Shown here piece by piece: positions 23,974 through 33,163 of a stretch of 44,621 bases of DNA. A model generated the notes under the pieces. It searched no databases. It was not told where the DNA came from and saw only the letters and a list, made by a program, of their open reading frames with translations. The first letter of the stretch is position 1. Every line of letters starts with the position of its first letter. The DNA is from an uncultured delta proteobacterium (lineage in GTDB: Bacteria > Desulfobacterota > Desulfovibrionia > Desulfovibrionales > Desulfovibrionaceae): the NCBI GenBank assembly GCA_903843965.1, contig CAIMRY010000025.1:1-44621 (forward strand), in the 5' to 3' direction. The position numbers and the translations under genes were made by a program.

Positions 23974-24615
23974 ATGGCCGACAATTTCGCCGAGCGCGCC
24001 GCCCAATGGGACCAAAATCCGGAACGCCTGGCCGCCTCCCGCGCCTTCCTGGAGGCCATGACGCCCCTGGCCGGACAGCGGCTTGGGGGCCGCGTCCTGG
24101 ACTTCGGCGCGGGCACGGGCCTCATCGGTCTGCCCCTGGCCGCCACGGCCAGCCACGTGGATTTGCTGGACTCCTCGCCCGGCATGATGGAGGTGCTGCG
24201 CAGCAAGATCGCCGCCGAGGGCCTGAGCAACGTTCAGGCGCTCCTGGGCGAGCTGGATGCCCTGGACCTGCAGCAGGGAGCCTACGACGTCATCGTCACC
24301 AACAACGCCCTGCACCACGTGGAGCATATCCCGCCCCTGCTGGAGCGCCTGGCCGCGCTGCTGGCTCCGGGCGGAGCACTGCTGGTCGGCGATGTGGCAG
24401 CCGAAGACGGCAGCTTCCATGCACCCAACGTGGTGCCCCACAACGGCTTCCGGCCTGAGGATGTGGCCTCCATGCTGGAGAGCGCGGGCCTGCGCGTGGC
24501 CGCCACCTTGGCCCACCACGTCATCCGCAAACCCTGCCACGACGGCGTGGTGCGCGATTTTCCGCAGTTCCTCATCTGCGCTGAGAAAGCCTCCTCAATG
24601 GGGGAAACCTCATGA
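23974..24615 (+). CDS. Class I SAM-dependent methyltransferase
   Basis: 213 residues. Motif I is VLDFGAGTGLIGL (SAM-binding glycine loop, about residues 41-53), the acidic motif II residue is in HVDLLDSSPGMM, motif post-II ELDALDLQQGAYDVIVTNNA and HHVEHIPPLLERLAALLAPGG follow. It belongs to the UbiE/Methyltransf_11-25 type group; substrate unknown. AGGAGG lies 5 bases before the ATG. The stop overlaps the pgpA start (ATGA), so the two are translationally coupled. Confidence 0.88.
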   Translation: MADNFAERAAQWDQNPERLAASRAFLEAMTPLAGQRLGGRVLDFGAGTGLIGLPLAATASHVDLLDSSPGMMEVLRSKIAAEGLSNVQALLGELDALDLQQGAYDVIVTNNALHHVEHIPPLLERLAALLAPGGALLVGDVAAEDGSFHAPNVVPHNGFRPEDVASMLESAGLRVAATLAHHVIRKPCHDGVVRDFPQFLICAEKASSMGETS

Positions 24616-25136
24616 CCGGCAACGCCCAACAGCCATCGACCGCCCCCACAGGCCTGGACGCCATCGCCCTGGCCATCGCCACTCTCGGCCCTGTTGGCCG
24701 GCTGCCCGTGGCCCCCGGCACCTGGGGCTCGGCTGCGGCGCTGGTGCTCGCGCCCTGGGTCTTCATCCCCCTGCCCCTGCTCTGGCGGCTTGGGGTGCTG
24801 GCGTTCATCCTCGTGGTCGGCTCCTGGGCCGCCGCCCGCGCCGAGACCCTGCTGGGCGAAAAAGACCCCGGCTGCGTGGTGGTGGACGAGCTTTTGGGTC
24901 AGTGGACGGCCTTTGCGCCCTTCCACCTGTTTGCGGGCTTCTCCGGCTGGACAGCCACCACCCCCTGGGAGCTGTTGATCCTCTTCGGCCTGTTCCGGCT
25001 CTTCGACATCGTCAAGCCCTGGCCCATCCGCGCGGTGGAGCGCGGCGTGCCGGGCGGCCTGGGCGTCATGCTCGACGATCTTGTGGCCGGGCTGTTCGCC
25101 GCCGCCGCCTTCCTCCCCATCCGCCTGTTTCTGTAG
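24612..25136 (+). CDS. pgpA: Phosphatidylglycerophosphatase A
   Basis: 174 residues, inner-membrane enzyme removing phosphate from phosphatidylglycerophosphate to give phosphatidylglycerol. Family motifs: LPVAPGTWGSAAAL, KDPGCVVVDELLGQW (metal-binding acidic residues), FRLFDIVKPWPIR and GLGVMLDDLVAGLFA. Several hydrophobic segments. Starts within the stop of the methyltransferase gene. It converges on pal, and the hairpin at 25150-25177 lies just beyond its stop. Confidence 0.93.
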   Translation: MTGNAQQPSTAPTGLDAIALAIATLGPVGRLPVAPGTWGSAAALVLAPWVFIPLPLLWRLGVLAFILVVGSWAAARAETLLGEKDPGCVVVDELLGQWTAFAPFHLFAGFSGWTATTPWELLILFGLFRLFDIVKPWPIRAVERGVPGGLGVMLDDLVAGLFAAAAFLPIRLFL

Positions 25137-25143
25137 CCCGCGC

Positions 25144-25177
25144 AAAAAAACCGCCGCAGCCCAAGGGCCACGGCGGT
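25144..25177 (-). terminator. Rho-independent terminator of the tol-pal operon
   Basis: Minus strand ACCGCCGTGGCCC-TT-GGGCTGCGGCGGT forms a long GC stem followed by seven T. It ends pal transcription; in the plus direction the same stem could also block read-through from pgpA. Confidence 0.9.
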
Positions 25178-25200
25178 CGTCATGTCATGTCCGGATGCGG

Positions 25201-25755
25201 CTAGTTCTGGATCTTGAACTCGTCGCGGCGGTTCTTGGACCAGGCGGCCTCGTCGTGGCCGGGGTCAAGCGGGCGCTCCTTGCCGTAGCTGACGATGGTC
25301 GTGCGCGCGGTGTCGATGCCCAGCTGGTTCAGGAACTGCTGGGAGGCCTTGGCCCGGCGTTCGCCCAGGGCGAGGTTGTACTCGCTGGTGCCGCGCTCGT
25401 CGCAGTGGCCCTCGATGACGATGTTGAACAGGGCGTACTTCTTCAGGGTCTCGGCCTTGGAGGTGAGCACGTTGCGGCTCTCCGGGGTCAGCTCAAAGGA
25501 GTCAAAGGCGAAGAAGATCATGTTGCCGACTTCGCGCTGGGCCATCTCACGCTGCTGGGCGCGGATCTCGTCCTCGCTCAGGCTGCGCGTTTCCGGCGCC
25601 GGAGCGGGCTTCTGCCAGTCGGTGTCCTTGTCCGAGATCTCCACCTTGGTGGCGCCGGCAGGCATGGAGTCCGTGGTCTTCTTGGCGCAACCGGCACCCA
25701 GGGCCACCACCATGCAGAGCATCAGCATGAGTGCAAACATACGTTTGGCGTTCAT
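25201..25755 (-). CDS. pal: Peptidoglycan-associated lipoprotein Pal
   Basis: 184 residues. Signal peptide with lipobox LGAGC, Cys23 lipidated. The OmpA-like domain has FFAFDSFELTPESRNVL, IEGHCDERGTSEYNLALGER and GIDTARTTIVSYGKERPLD, the Pal hallmark set. It anchors the outer membrane to peptidoglycan and is repositioned by TolB. GGAGG precedes the ATG at 25755; the upstream 23 codons are spurious. The 134-bp gap after tolB is AT-richer and may hold a second promoter for pal. Confidence 0.95.
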   Translation of the reverse strand: MNAKRMFALMLMLCMVVALGAGCAKKTTDSMPAGATKVEISDKDTDWQKPAPAPETRSLSEDEIRAQQREMAQREVGNMIFFAFDSFELTPESRNVLTSKAETLKKYALFNIVIEGHCDERGTSEYNLALGERRAKASQQFLNQLGIDTARTTIVSYGKERPLDPGHDEAAWSKNRRDEFKIQN

Positions 25756-25889
25756 CTTGTTCCTCCATTGTTGTATCGCGCTTGCGCGTTCACTGTATGT
25801 GACGGGATGGTTTACCAATGACACAGAAAGCTGCTCACTTTTCCTAGCTTCCCCCTATTTTTCGGGAAAATCAAGACCAATGTTGCCAT

Positions 25890-27194
25890 CTAATCCAGGG
25901 CCGCAGCCACGCCCCAGGCCGGGGCCATGGCGTCGCCGGGGCCGGTGGGGATGAGCCTGGCCGGGTCGCCGTAGCGGGTGGTGACGTAGATTTTGGTGCC
26001 CCCCGCGCGCGAGGAGGCAAAGGACACGAAGTAGCCGTCCGGGTCGAAGCTCGGGTCCTCATCGCTGCCGGGGCCAAAGGAGATCTGCCGCTCCTGGTTG
26101 ACCACAAGGTCGCGGATGAATATGCGGTTCCCGCTGTCGGTCAAGCGCGCAAAGACCACGAAGCGGCCGTCCGGGCTTAAGGAGGGCCGAGTGTTGTACG
26201 TGCCCTCATAGGTCACGCGGTCCACAACGCCTGTGTCGCGGTTCAAGATGAAGATCTGCGGCCCGCCCAGCCGGCCGGAGCAGAAGACCATCTTGCGGCC
26301 CGAGAGGTCGAAGCTGGGCGAAACGCTGATGCCCCAGCTGGGGGCCAGGGCCGACCCGGCCTGGAACTCGCTGTTCAGCAGGTAGATGTCCGGATGGCCG
26401 TTTAGCGACAGCGAGATGGCTATCTGGCCGTCCGGGGTGAAGGTGGGGCTGATGGCGATGTTGCCGGGGAACCGGCGCAGGCGGGACACGCGCGAACTGC
26501 GGTCCCAGATGCCCAAGCGGTGGCCCAGGTCGGAGATGTTGGTGTAGGCCAGCTTGCGGCCGTCCTTGGACCAGGAGGGGCTGACGTCGAAGCCGCCGTC
26601 GTGGGTGACCTGCTCCAGCCCGCGCCCCAGCGCCGAGGCGATGAACAGCTCCTTGCCGCCATTGACCTTCTTGGAGAAGGCCAGGGTGGAGTCGAAAAAG
26701 CCGCTCTTGCCCGTGAGCACGCGCATGAGCTGGGCGCAGAAACGGTCGGCCACGTGGGCCACGCCGCCCTGGTCCACCTGGCTGTAAGCCTTGCCCACCA
26801 GGAGCTTGCGCGTGAAGGTCTCGTAGACCCGGGCCTCGATGTCCGCCCCCGAGCCGCCGATGGTCAAGATCAGGTCGATGCGCGAGAGCTGCAAGGGCTT
26901 GAAGTCGATGTCGTCGGCCTTGAGGCCCTTGCTCGGGTCGCCGCCCAGGACCTCGGTCAGGTAGGCCAGACGCAGAAACGGCAGAAAGCCGATGTCGCCC
27001 TGGACGTATTCGCCGAAGCTGCGGGCCAGGCTGGTGGCGGCCTGGCCGTTCACCCCGCGCGCGGGCAGCACCAGAATGTTCACCCGGGTCTGCCCAGGGC
27101 CGAAGATGTCCACGGACAGGGTCTCGGCCGCGCGAACGTTCTCGCCAAAGGCCAGCACCAGAAGCAGGGTCAGTATCCAGATTTTGATTTTCAT
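25890..27194 (-). CDS. tolB: Tol-Pal system periplasmic protein TolB
   Basis: 434 residues with a signal peptide (ending VRAAETL). The N-terminal alpha/beta domain is followed by a six-bladed beta-propeller with repeated DxSPS..S.DGRK-like units (FDVSPSWSKDGRKLAYT, IAISPTFTPDGQIAIS, VSPSFDLSGRKMVFCS, TRPSLSPDGRFVVFA). TolB binds Pal and OmpA-like proteins in the periplasm and is displaced by TolA. It lies 21 bp after tolA. Confidence 0.95.
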   Translation of the reverse strand: MKIKIWILTLLLVLAFGENVRAAETLSVDIFGPGQTRVNILVLPARGVNGQAATSLARSFGEYVQGDIGFLPFLRLAYLTEVLGGDPSKGLKADDIDFKPLQLSRIDLILTIGGSGADIEARVYETFTRKLLVGKAYSQVDQGGVAHVADRFCAQLMRVLTGKSGFFDSTLAFSKKVNGGKELFIASALGRGLEQVTHDGGFDVSPSWSKDGRKLAYTNISDLGHRLGIWDRSSRVSRLRRFPGNIAISPTFTPDGQIAISLSLNGHPDIYLLNSEFQAGSALAPSWGISVSPSFDLSGRKMVFCSGRLGGPQIFILNRDTGVVDRVTYEGTYNTRPSLSPDGRFVVFARLTDSGNRIFIRDLVVNQERQISFGPGSDEDPSFDPDGYFVSFASSRAGGTKIYVTTRYGDPARLIPTGPGDAMAPAWGVAAALD

Positions 27195-27215
27195 ATGCTT
27201 TGTGCGGACCGGGAA

Positions 27216-28133
27216 TTACTTCCCCAGCTCCTGCAGGTTGAAGGTGATGCGCAGGGTGTCCAGGCTCTTGACGCTCGGAGACGGCAAGGCCTGGGTCTCG
27301 TGCACGGCGCGCATGGCCGAATCGTCGAAGCCAGGATTGCCCGAGGGCTGGACCACGCGCGCGCCGGTGATCGTGCCCTTGGGGTCGATGTTGATCTCCA
27401 GCACCACAGCCACGTTGGTCTCGGTACCCATGGCTTGGTAGCGCCAGTTCTTCTTGATGATCTGCTTGACGATGTTGCCGTAGACGCTCATCAGGCCCGA
27501 GCCGGTGCCGCCTGCCCCTGTGCCCTTGCCGCCGCCTGCGCCGCCCGGTCCCGTACCCCCGGCGGTGAAAATGTTCCCGCCGCTCGACTTGCGCAGGGCC
27601 GCCAGCTCGCCGGACACGGCGTCCTTCTTGGACTCCTTGGACTCCTGGGAGCGCACGTCCTTCAGGGCGTCCTGGACCTTGCCCTTGTCCTTGGACTTGT
27701 CGGCCACGTCCTTCTTCACGTCCTTGAGGGCCTCCTTGAGGAGATCCTGTCGGCTGGGCTGCTTTTCCTCAACCTTCTTGTCCAGCTTCTTCTGCTCCTC
27801 GACCTTCTTCTCGCTGATGGCCTTAGCGTCGTCGCGCACCAGGGGCTCGGGCTTCAGCTTTTCGGCCGTGGGCGGCGACGGAATGGCCGCCGCAGACTGG
27901 TCGGCCTGCCGGGTCTCGCCCTCGGCCAGGGGCGGCGGCGCTCCGGCGGCCTCGCCCGTGTCTCCGGCGGCCGGGTCCTCGGAGGGGTTCAGCGACACCA
28001 GGTCAACGGTGTACATGGGCTTGTCCATGTCCACCTTCATGCTGTTGCCCACGCCGAACACTGCAGCCGCGACAAAAAGCGCGTGCAATGCAAGGGAGAG
28101 CAAAAATCCTGCGGTCTGCCGGGTGTCCTGCAC
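27216..28133 (-). CDS. tolA: TolA / TonB-type energy-coupling protein
   Basis: 305 residues. An N-terminal membrane anchor (GFLLSLALHALFVAAAVFGVG) is followed by a long Lys/Glu/Ala-rich helical rod (about residues 95-180: KKVEEQKKLDKKVEEKQPSR and onward), a Gly-rich hinge (GGTGPGGAGGGKGTGAGG) and a C-terminal TonB/TolA-like domain (VYGNIVKQIIKKNWRY, VVLEINIDPKGTITGARVV, SGNPGFDDSAMRAV). Placement between tolR and tolB argues for the TolA role; the C-terminal domain alone could be called TonB. 20 bp after tolR. Confidence 0.88.
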   Translation of the reverse strand: MQDTRQTAGFLLSLALHALFVAAAVFGVGNSMKVDMDKPMYTVDLVSLNPSEDPAAGDTGEAAGAPPPLAEGETRQADQSAAAIPSPPTAEKLKPEPLVRDDAKAISEKKVEEQKKLDKKVEEKQPSRQDLLKEALKDVKKDVADKSKDKGKVQDALKDVRSQESKESKKDAVSGELAALRKSSGGNIFTAGGTGPGGAGGGKGTGAGGTGSGLMSVYGNIVKQIIKKNWRYQAMGTETNVAVVLEINIDPKGTITGARVVQPSGNPGFDDSAMRAVHETQALPSPSVKSLDTLRITFNLQELGK

Positions 28134-28153
28134 GAATCGTCTCCGCGCGCGGG

Positions 28154-28651
28154 TTACTGGGCTGCGGGCTTGGGGTTGTCCCCGCCCTTCTGGTCGGTCT
28201 TCTGTTCGGCTTTCTGGAGGGGCTTCTGGCCAGCCTTCTGGTCATCCGAGGATTCGGCCACGATGCCCAGCTTTTCTATGCCCACGCTCTTGATCTCGCC
28301 CATGACCTTGACCACCACGCCGTAGGCCACGTCCTTGTCGGCGCGCAGGTACAGCTGCTTGTGCTGGGCCACCACCAGGTTCTGCAGATACTGGCGCAGA
28401 TCCTCAAAATTCACGTTATACTCGTCCAGGTAGATGGAGCCGTCCTTTTTCACCGAGAGCACCAGATGGTCGCTGCCGGCGGGCAGGGTGCGCACGCTGC
28501 GCGTCCTGGGCAGGTCCACGTCCACGCCCTGGGTCAGCATGGGCGCGGTGACCATGAAAATGATGAGCAGAACCAGCATCACGTCCACAAAGGGCGTGAC
28601 GTTGATCTCGGCCATGTAGCCGCGCGGGCCCTTGCCTACTGCCGCACCCAC
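28154..28651 (-). CDS. tolR: Tol-Pal system protein TolR (ExbD family)
   Basis: 165 residues. The N-terminal segment AEINVTPFVDVMLVLLIIFM contains the conserved membrane Asp (in PFVDVMLVLL) essential for proton use. The periplasmic domain follows (VDVDLPRTRS, VLSVKKDGSIYLDE, LYLRADKDVAYG). The last 35 residues are an unusual Lys/Gln-rich tail (KAGQKPLQKAEQKTDQKGG). TolQ-TolR form the motor that energises TolA. Gap to tolQ is 9 bp. Confidence 0.93.
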   Translation of the reverse strand: MGAAVGKGPRGYMAEINVTPFVDVMLVLLIIFMVTAPMLTQGVDVDLPRTRSVRTLPAGSDHLVLSVKKDGSIYLDEYNVNFEDLRQYLQNLVVAQHKQLYLRADKDVAYGVVVKVMGEIKSVGIEKLGIVAESSDDQKAGQKPLQKAEQKTDQKGGDNPKPAAQ

Positions 28652-28660
28652 GACCGCACC

Positions 28661-29356
<696 letters not shown>

Positions 29357-29451
29357 GCGTGTCGTCCTCCTCGTACGGCGGCAGCGTGTCTGCCTGCCCG
29401 CCTGTGCGCCCGCCCTTGCCGGGGCTGCGGCGCTGTCTGTGCAAAAGTTTC

Positions 29452-30108
29452 TCAGCGCCTGGCACGGCAGCGCTGCACAATCTCCCAGGCGTTGGCCTCG
29501 GTCTGGCGATATTCTTCTGGCGAAAGCCCCGCGCCATAGGCCACCTTCTGGCGCATCTCTGCGCTCATGAGGTCGCCGGGGGCGTGGGCGTCGTTGTCGA
29601 TGACCAGCCGCGCGCCGAAACGCCGGGCCAGGGTCGCCACATGGCCGTTGGCGTAGCTGTGGCCGCGCCGGGTGGTGATCTCCAGCGCCACGCCGAACTC
29701 CGCGGCCAGCTTGACCTCGACCTCGGTGATGAGTCCGGGGTGGGCCAGCACGTCCACGCGGGCCTCGATGGCCGAAAGATTGGTGCCCAGGGCCACTGGC
29801 TCCACGACCGTCTCACCGTGGACGACCACGATCTGCGCGCCCGCCTCCCGCGCCATGTGCACAAAGTCGGCCATGAGCGCGGGCGGCACATGGGTCAGCT
29901 CAACCCCGGCCAGCACCTCCATGTCGAAGAAATGGGAGTAGCCGTCGGTGAGCTTGCGCACGCTGTCGATGATGAAGCTGATGTTGCTGGCGTCGGCATG
30001 GTCGGTGATGGCCATGGCCTTGTACCCGGCAACCTTGGCCCGGCGGATGAGCTCGGCGGGAATGAGCTCGCCGTCGCTGTAGGTGGTGTGCATGTGCAGA
30101 TCGATCAT
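29452..30108 (-). CDS. PHP-domain metal-dependent phosphoesterase
   Basis: 218 residues, the HisK/YcdX-like PHP fold. Metal ligands visible in order: IDLHMHTTYSDGE (HxH..D), ITDHAD, GVELTH, VVVHGET, LAHPG and VIDNDAHAPGD, a complete trinuclear set. Such stand-alone PHP proteins hydrolyse phosphate esters (histidinol phosphate or others); the substrate here is open. The gene begins 7 bp after the bifunctional-nuclease-family gene, so the two are co-transcribed with miaB. Confidence 0.88.
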   Translation of the reverse strand: MIDLHMHTTYSDGELIPAELIRRAKVAGYKAMAITDHADASNISFIIDSVRKLTDGYSHFFDMEVLAGVELTHVPPALMADFVHMAREAGAQIVVVHGETVVEPVALGTNLSAIEARVDVLAHPGLITEVEVKLAAEFGVALEITTRRGHSYANGHVATLARRFGARLVIDNDAHAPGDLMSAEMRQKVAYGAGLSPEEYRQTEANAWEIVQRCRARR

Positions 30109-30115
30109 CGCCGTC

Positions 30116-30622
30116 TCACATTTTGTACTTTGTCTCGTCGGTGGAGAGCTTTTCCAGCTCCTCGGTCCATTTCTCCCGCTCCGGCCCGCCGAACTCGGCC
30201 TTGGCCCCGTCCAGGGTGCGCGTTCCGGCCTCGGCCAACACGCTCTCGGCCACGCGGATGGGCACGCCCGCGCGCACGGCCAGGGCTATGGCGTCGGACG
30301 GGCGGCAGTCGATGCGCTTGATCTCCTGCGCGCCCAGGGGCCCGTGGGCCACCAGGATGTCGGCGTAGAATGTGCCCTCGCGCAGGGAGACCACCTCAAC
30401 CGCCGTCACCACCCCGCCCAGGCCGGAGACCACGCGCACGAGCAGGTCATGGGTCATGGGCCGAGGCGTCTCCACGGCGTTCAGAGCCAGCGAGATGGCC
30501 ATGGCCTCCACCGGCCCGATCCAGATGGGCAGGGCCAGGTCGCGGGCCTCGTCCTTCAGGATGAGCACCGGGGACTGGGCCTTCTCGTCCAGAGCCAGGC
30601 CGAAAATCTTCATCTCCACCAT
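30116..30622 (-). CDS. Bifunctional nuclease (BFN, DUF151) family protein
   Basis: 168 residues. The DUF151 signature is clear: PVLILKDEARDLALPIWIGP, EAMAISLALN, RPMTHDLL and RRPSDAIALAVRAGVPIRV (here CRPSDAIAL). Members have been reported with nuclease activity, but function in bacteria is poorly defined. After about residue 130 comes a charged helical tail (EREKWTEELEKLSTDE). Start at MVEMK (30622); MKIFG nine bases on is possible. It lies 7 bp after miaB. Confidence 0.88.
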   Translation of the reverse strand: MVEMKIFGLALDEKAQSPVLILKDEARDLALPIWIGPVEAMAISLALNAVETPRPMTHDLLVRVVSGLGGVVTAVEVVSLREGTFYADILVAHGPLGAQEIKRIDCRPSDAIALAVRAGVPIRVAESVLAEAGTRTLDGAKAEFGGPEREKWTEELEKLSTDETKYKM

Positions 30623-30629
30623 GGCGGGC

Positions 30630-32084
30630 CTACCTTTTTCCCCAGCAGAGTTCTGCGAGCAGGGAATGGTTTTTGGCCTCTAGAATGCGCACCGGCACCA
30701 TTTGCCCGCACAGCGGCGAGCCTGCAATGTCCGCGCCGGGCATGCGCTCGCCGGGCATGCGCACGTTCACCACGCGCCCGCCCGGATCACGCCCGCGCCA
30801 AAAGGTCTCGCCTTCATCCTGGCGGCGGCTCATGGCCTCCAGCAGGACGTCGGTCTCCCGGCCTTCCAACGCTTTTAGAGTTTGTTTAGTAATGCCATTT
30901 TGCAAAGACTGCAAGCGCAACAACCGCTCCTGTCCGACAGCGTCCGGCACCTTGGGCTGCATGCGCTGGGCCGCCACGCCGGGCCGGTCGGAATAGCGGA
31001 AGGAGAAGCTCGACTCGAAGCGCACCAGCTCCATCATGTCCAGCGTTTGCAGAAAGTCGTCCTCGCCCTCGCCCGGAAAGCCCACGATAAGGTCCGTGGT
31101 CAGGGCCAGGTCCGGCCTGGCCGCGCGCAGGTCCGCCACGATGGCGAGGTAGCGCGCGCGGTCGTACTTGCGGCCCATGCGCTTAAGCACCGCGTCGCTG
31201 CCGGCCTGCAGGGGCAGGTGCAGGGCCGGGCAGAGGTTCTCCAGCTCGCCAAAGGCGCGGATCACCGCCGGGTCGATGTCCTTGGGGTGCGAGGTGGTGA
31301 AGCGCAGGCGCAACAGTCCGGGAATGGCCGCCACCTGGCGCAGCAGCTCGGCAAAGCCCAGGCCCCCGGCGGCGTCCGCCCCGGTCCCCGTGGCCGTGGG
31401 GTCCAGTCCGTAGCTGTTGACGTTCTGGCCAAGCAGCGTGATCTCGCGCGCGCCCTGCTCCACCCTGGTGCGGCACTCGTCCAGCACGGCCTCGGGCGCG
31501 CGGGACTTCTGGCGGCCCCGCGTGTACGGCACGATGCAGTAGGCGCAGAAATTGTCGCAGCCCTGCATGATGTTCACAAAGGCCTGGGCCGGTTTTCCGG
31601 GGACGTCGGCGTCAGGCGCGCCCGCATCGGCGTCAAAGGCCGGGGTTACTGCGCCGGGCAGGGTCAGCACGTCCTGGCGCTCCGGGTAGGCGCCGAGGAA
31701 CTCCAGCAGGGCGATGCGCGCGCTCGCGTCCTCGGCCAGGCGGTCCAGGGCGTCCGGCGCGGCGGCGATGCCGTCGGACCCGAAAACCAGGCGCACAAAG
31801 GGGAAACGCTCGAAAAACCCGCGTCCGATCTGCTGGGCCACGCATCCGCCCACTGCCGCCGTGAGGCCGGGCTTTTTGCGCTGGTAGGCCGCCAGCCGCC
31901 CCAACTCACTGTAGACCTTCTGCTCCGGCTTGTCGCGCACGCTGCAGGTGTTGACCACAAAGAGCCAGGCGTCCTGCTCCGGCGTTTGCCGCCAGCCCCG
32001 GCTGACCAGGGCGCGGGCCAGCCAGTCGGAGTCGCCGACGTTCATCTGGCAGCCAAAGGTGACGATGTGGAAGGTCTTGTCCAA
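30630..32084 (-). CDS. miaB: tRNA-2-methylthio-N6-dimethylallyladenosine synthase MiaB
   Basis: 484 residues. The UPF0004 domain has three cluster cysteines (FGCQMN, NTCSVR, GGCVAQQ); the radical-SAM motif is CDNFCAYC (CxxxCxxC) in MQGCDNFCAYCIVPYTRGR; a TRAM domain closes the protein. It methylthiolates i6A37 of tRNAs reading U-starting codons. The start is a TTG at 32084 with GGAGAAAGC just upstream; no nearer ATG fits the family N-terminus (KTFHIVTFGCQMN). A non-conserved insert of about 20 Asp/Ala-rich residues (DADAGAPDADVPG) precedes the radical-SAM domain. Confidence 0.94.
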   Translation of the reverse strand: MDKTFHIVTFGCQMNVGDSDWLARALVSRGWRQTPEQDAWLFVVNTCSVRDKPEQKVYSELGRLAAYQRKKPGLTAAVGGCVAQQIGRGFFERFPFVRLVFGSDGIAAAPDALDRLAEDASARIALLEFLGAYPERQDVLTLPGAVTPAFDADAGAPDADVPGKPAQAFVNIMQGCDNFCAYCIVPYTRGRQKSRAPEAVLDECRTRVEQGAREITLLGQNVNSYGLDPTATGTGADAAGGLGFAELLRQVAAIPGLLRLRFTTSHPKDIDPAVIRAFGELENLCPALHLPLQAGSDAVLKRMGRKYDRARYLAIVADLRAARPDLALTTDLIVGFPGEGEDDFLQTLDMMELVRFESSFSFRYSDRPGVAAQRMQPKVPDAVGQERLLRLQSLQNGITKQTLKALEGRETDVLLEAMSRRQDEGETFWRGRDPGGRVVNVRMPGERMPGADIAGSPLCGQMVPVRILEAKNHSLLAELCWGKR

Positions 32085-32509
32085 GCTTTCTCCGTCGGGA
32101 ACGTGGCCTCAACATGGTCCGAACTTGGTCTAAACGTGGGCCCAGCATAGTCTAGACTTGATCTGGAATCCGAGCGTACGGCCTATACATCCTGCCCAAA
32201 TATCAACATAACCATCTGGACGCAAAAGATAAACGAAACACTCGAAGTCTAGACATGGTCTTGAACTCGTCTATAATTACCTTATAATTGGCCTAGACAA
32301 CCCTTCAATCCGGTCTGCCCTGCACCAGGACCGTCCAGCCCTGAACCTGTTCGGCCCTGGCCGTGACCGCCGTGCGGAACCCGTCCTCAGCCCAGTCCGC
32401 AGCCCTGGCCGAAGCCCAGCCACGTGCGGGCCACTATGCCTCTTTGGAGGTCAGGTCAACGGTCTGGGCCAAGCCCGAGCCGGGCACATGGTCAACTCTT
32501 GCGCCGAGG
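32085..32509. other. Gene-free, partly AT-rich spacer with CTAGAC palindromes
   Basis: 425 bp upstream of miaB and downstream of the membrane methyltransferase gene, both minus strand. AGTCTAGACT (32149-32158) is a perfect palindrome; GTCTAGAC recurs at 32247-32254 and GCCTAGAC at 32291-32298. TGGTCTAAAC and TGGTCTTGAAC flank these. A near-consensus plus-strand promoter lies at 32261-32288. From 32300 to 32509 composition returns to GC-rich; I see no gene there. Confidence 0.6.
32261..32288 (+). promoter_or_regulatory. Near-consensus sigma-70 promoter pointing away from miaB
   Basis: TTGAAC (32261-32266), a 16-bp spacer, TATAAT (32283-32288, perfect). A second TATAAT lies at 32272-32277. Downstream on this strand there is no protein gene, only the antisense of the methyltransferase gene, so the product, if any, would be a non-coding RNA. 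Confidence 0.45.
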
Positions 32510-33163
32510 TCAAGGCCGGAGCCAAAGCCGGGGGATGAACATGGGCACGCGCCGGGCGTAGTCCGTCCACACCGGCCCCAGCTCCAGGGCCAGGCGGCGC
32601 TCCTCCAGCAGGGAGCCGACGAGCATGTACAGGCAGCCGAACAGCGCGAAGGTGAGGCTGCCCAGGGTCAGACGCGGCTGGACCAGCAGAAAGACCATGC
32701 CGCCCGCGTGCATGGGGTGGCGAACGAGGCCGTAAGCTCCGGTGCTGGTGAAGTCCTTGTGCATGTCCGCCTCATCCGCCGGGCGGCCGCGCAGCGCGCT
32801 GACGAGTTGCGCCACGCCGAGCATCTTCAGCCCGTGCATGGACGCCCCGGCCCAGGCCAGCAGCCCCAGCCCGGCCAGCTGCACGGCGTACATGGCGTAG
32901 GCGAAAAAACCCTGCTCAGCCCAGATGAGCTGCGGCAGGGTCGGCTCCTTCACCAAAACCACATAAAAGGTCCACAGGCTGATGAAGCTGTAGCCCGTGG
33001 GATAAAAGGCATAGCGCGGGCCCAGCAGCACCTCGAAGGCGGCCTTGACCCGGCGCGCGGCCAGCACGCTGTGCAGCAGGCCCCAGCCCGTCCACAGGCC
33101 GAAGGCGTAACCCGCATCGGCCAGGGCTGCGGGCGTCAGGGTGTCCGGAGCCAGGGGGCTCAC
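32510..33163 (-). CDS. Membrane isoprenylcysteine carboxyl methyltransferase (ICMT)/NnrU-like protein
   Basis: 217 residues from a GTG at 33163 that overlaps the upstream stop (GTGA). Several membrane helices (FISLWTFYVVLVKE, YAMYAVQLAGLGLLAWAG, VFLLVQPRLTLGSLTFALFG) and the family C-terminus TGAYGLVRHPMHAGGMV (the RHPxY/M SAM-binding loop) with LLEERRLALELGPVWTDYAR. Bacterial members methylate unknown small molecules or lipids; the substrate is not known. Last gene of the kinase cluster. A longer frame from 33259 would overlap the upstream gene by 100 bp and is not favoured. Confidence 0.8.
   Translation of the reverse strand: MSPLAPDTLTPAALADAGYAFGLWTGWGLLHSVLAARRVKAAFEVLLGPRYAFYPTGYSFISLWTFYVVLVKEPTLPQLIWAEQGFFAYAMYAVQLAGLGLLAWAGASMHGLKMLGVAQLVSALRGRPADEADMHKDFTSTGAYGLVRHPMHAGGMVFLLVQPRLTLGSLTFALFGCLYMLVGSLLEERRLALELGPVWTDYARRVPMFIPRLWLRP

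Noticed and set aside
22692-24230. 512-codon minus-strand frame opposite the reductase and Maf genes
   Set aside because: Antisense shadow; both sense-strand genes have full family motifs.
25756-25889. Promoter for pal within the tolB-pal gap
   Set aside because: The gap is AT-richer, but the TTG-type hexamers have no well-spaced -10.
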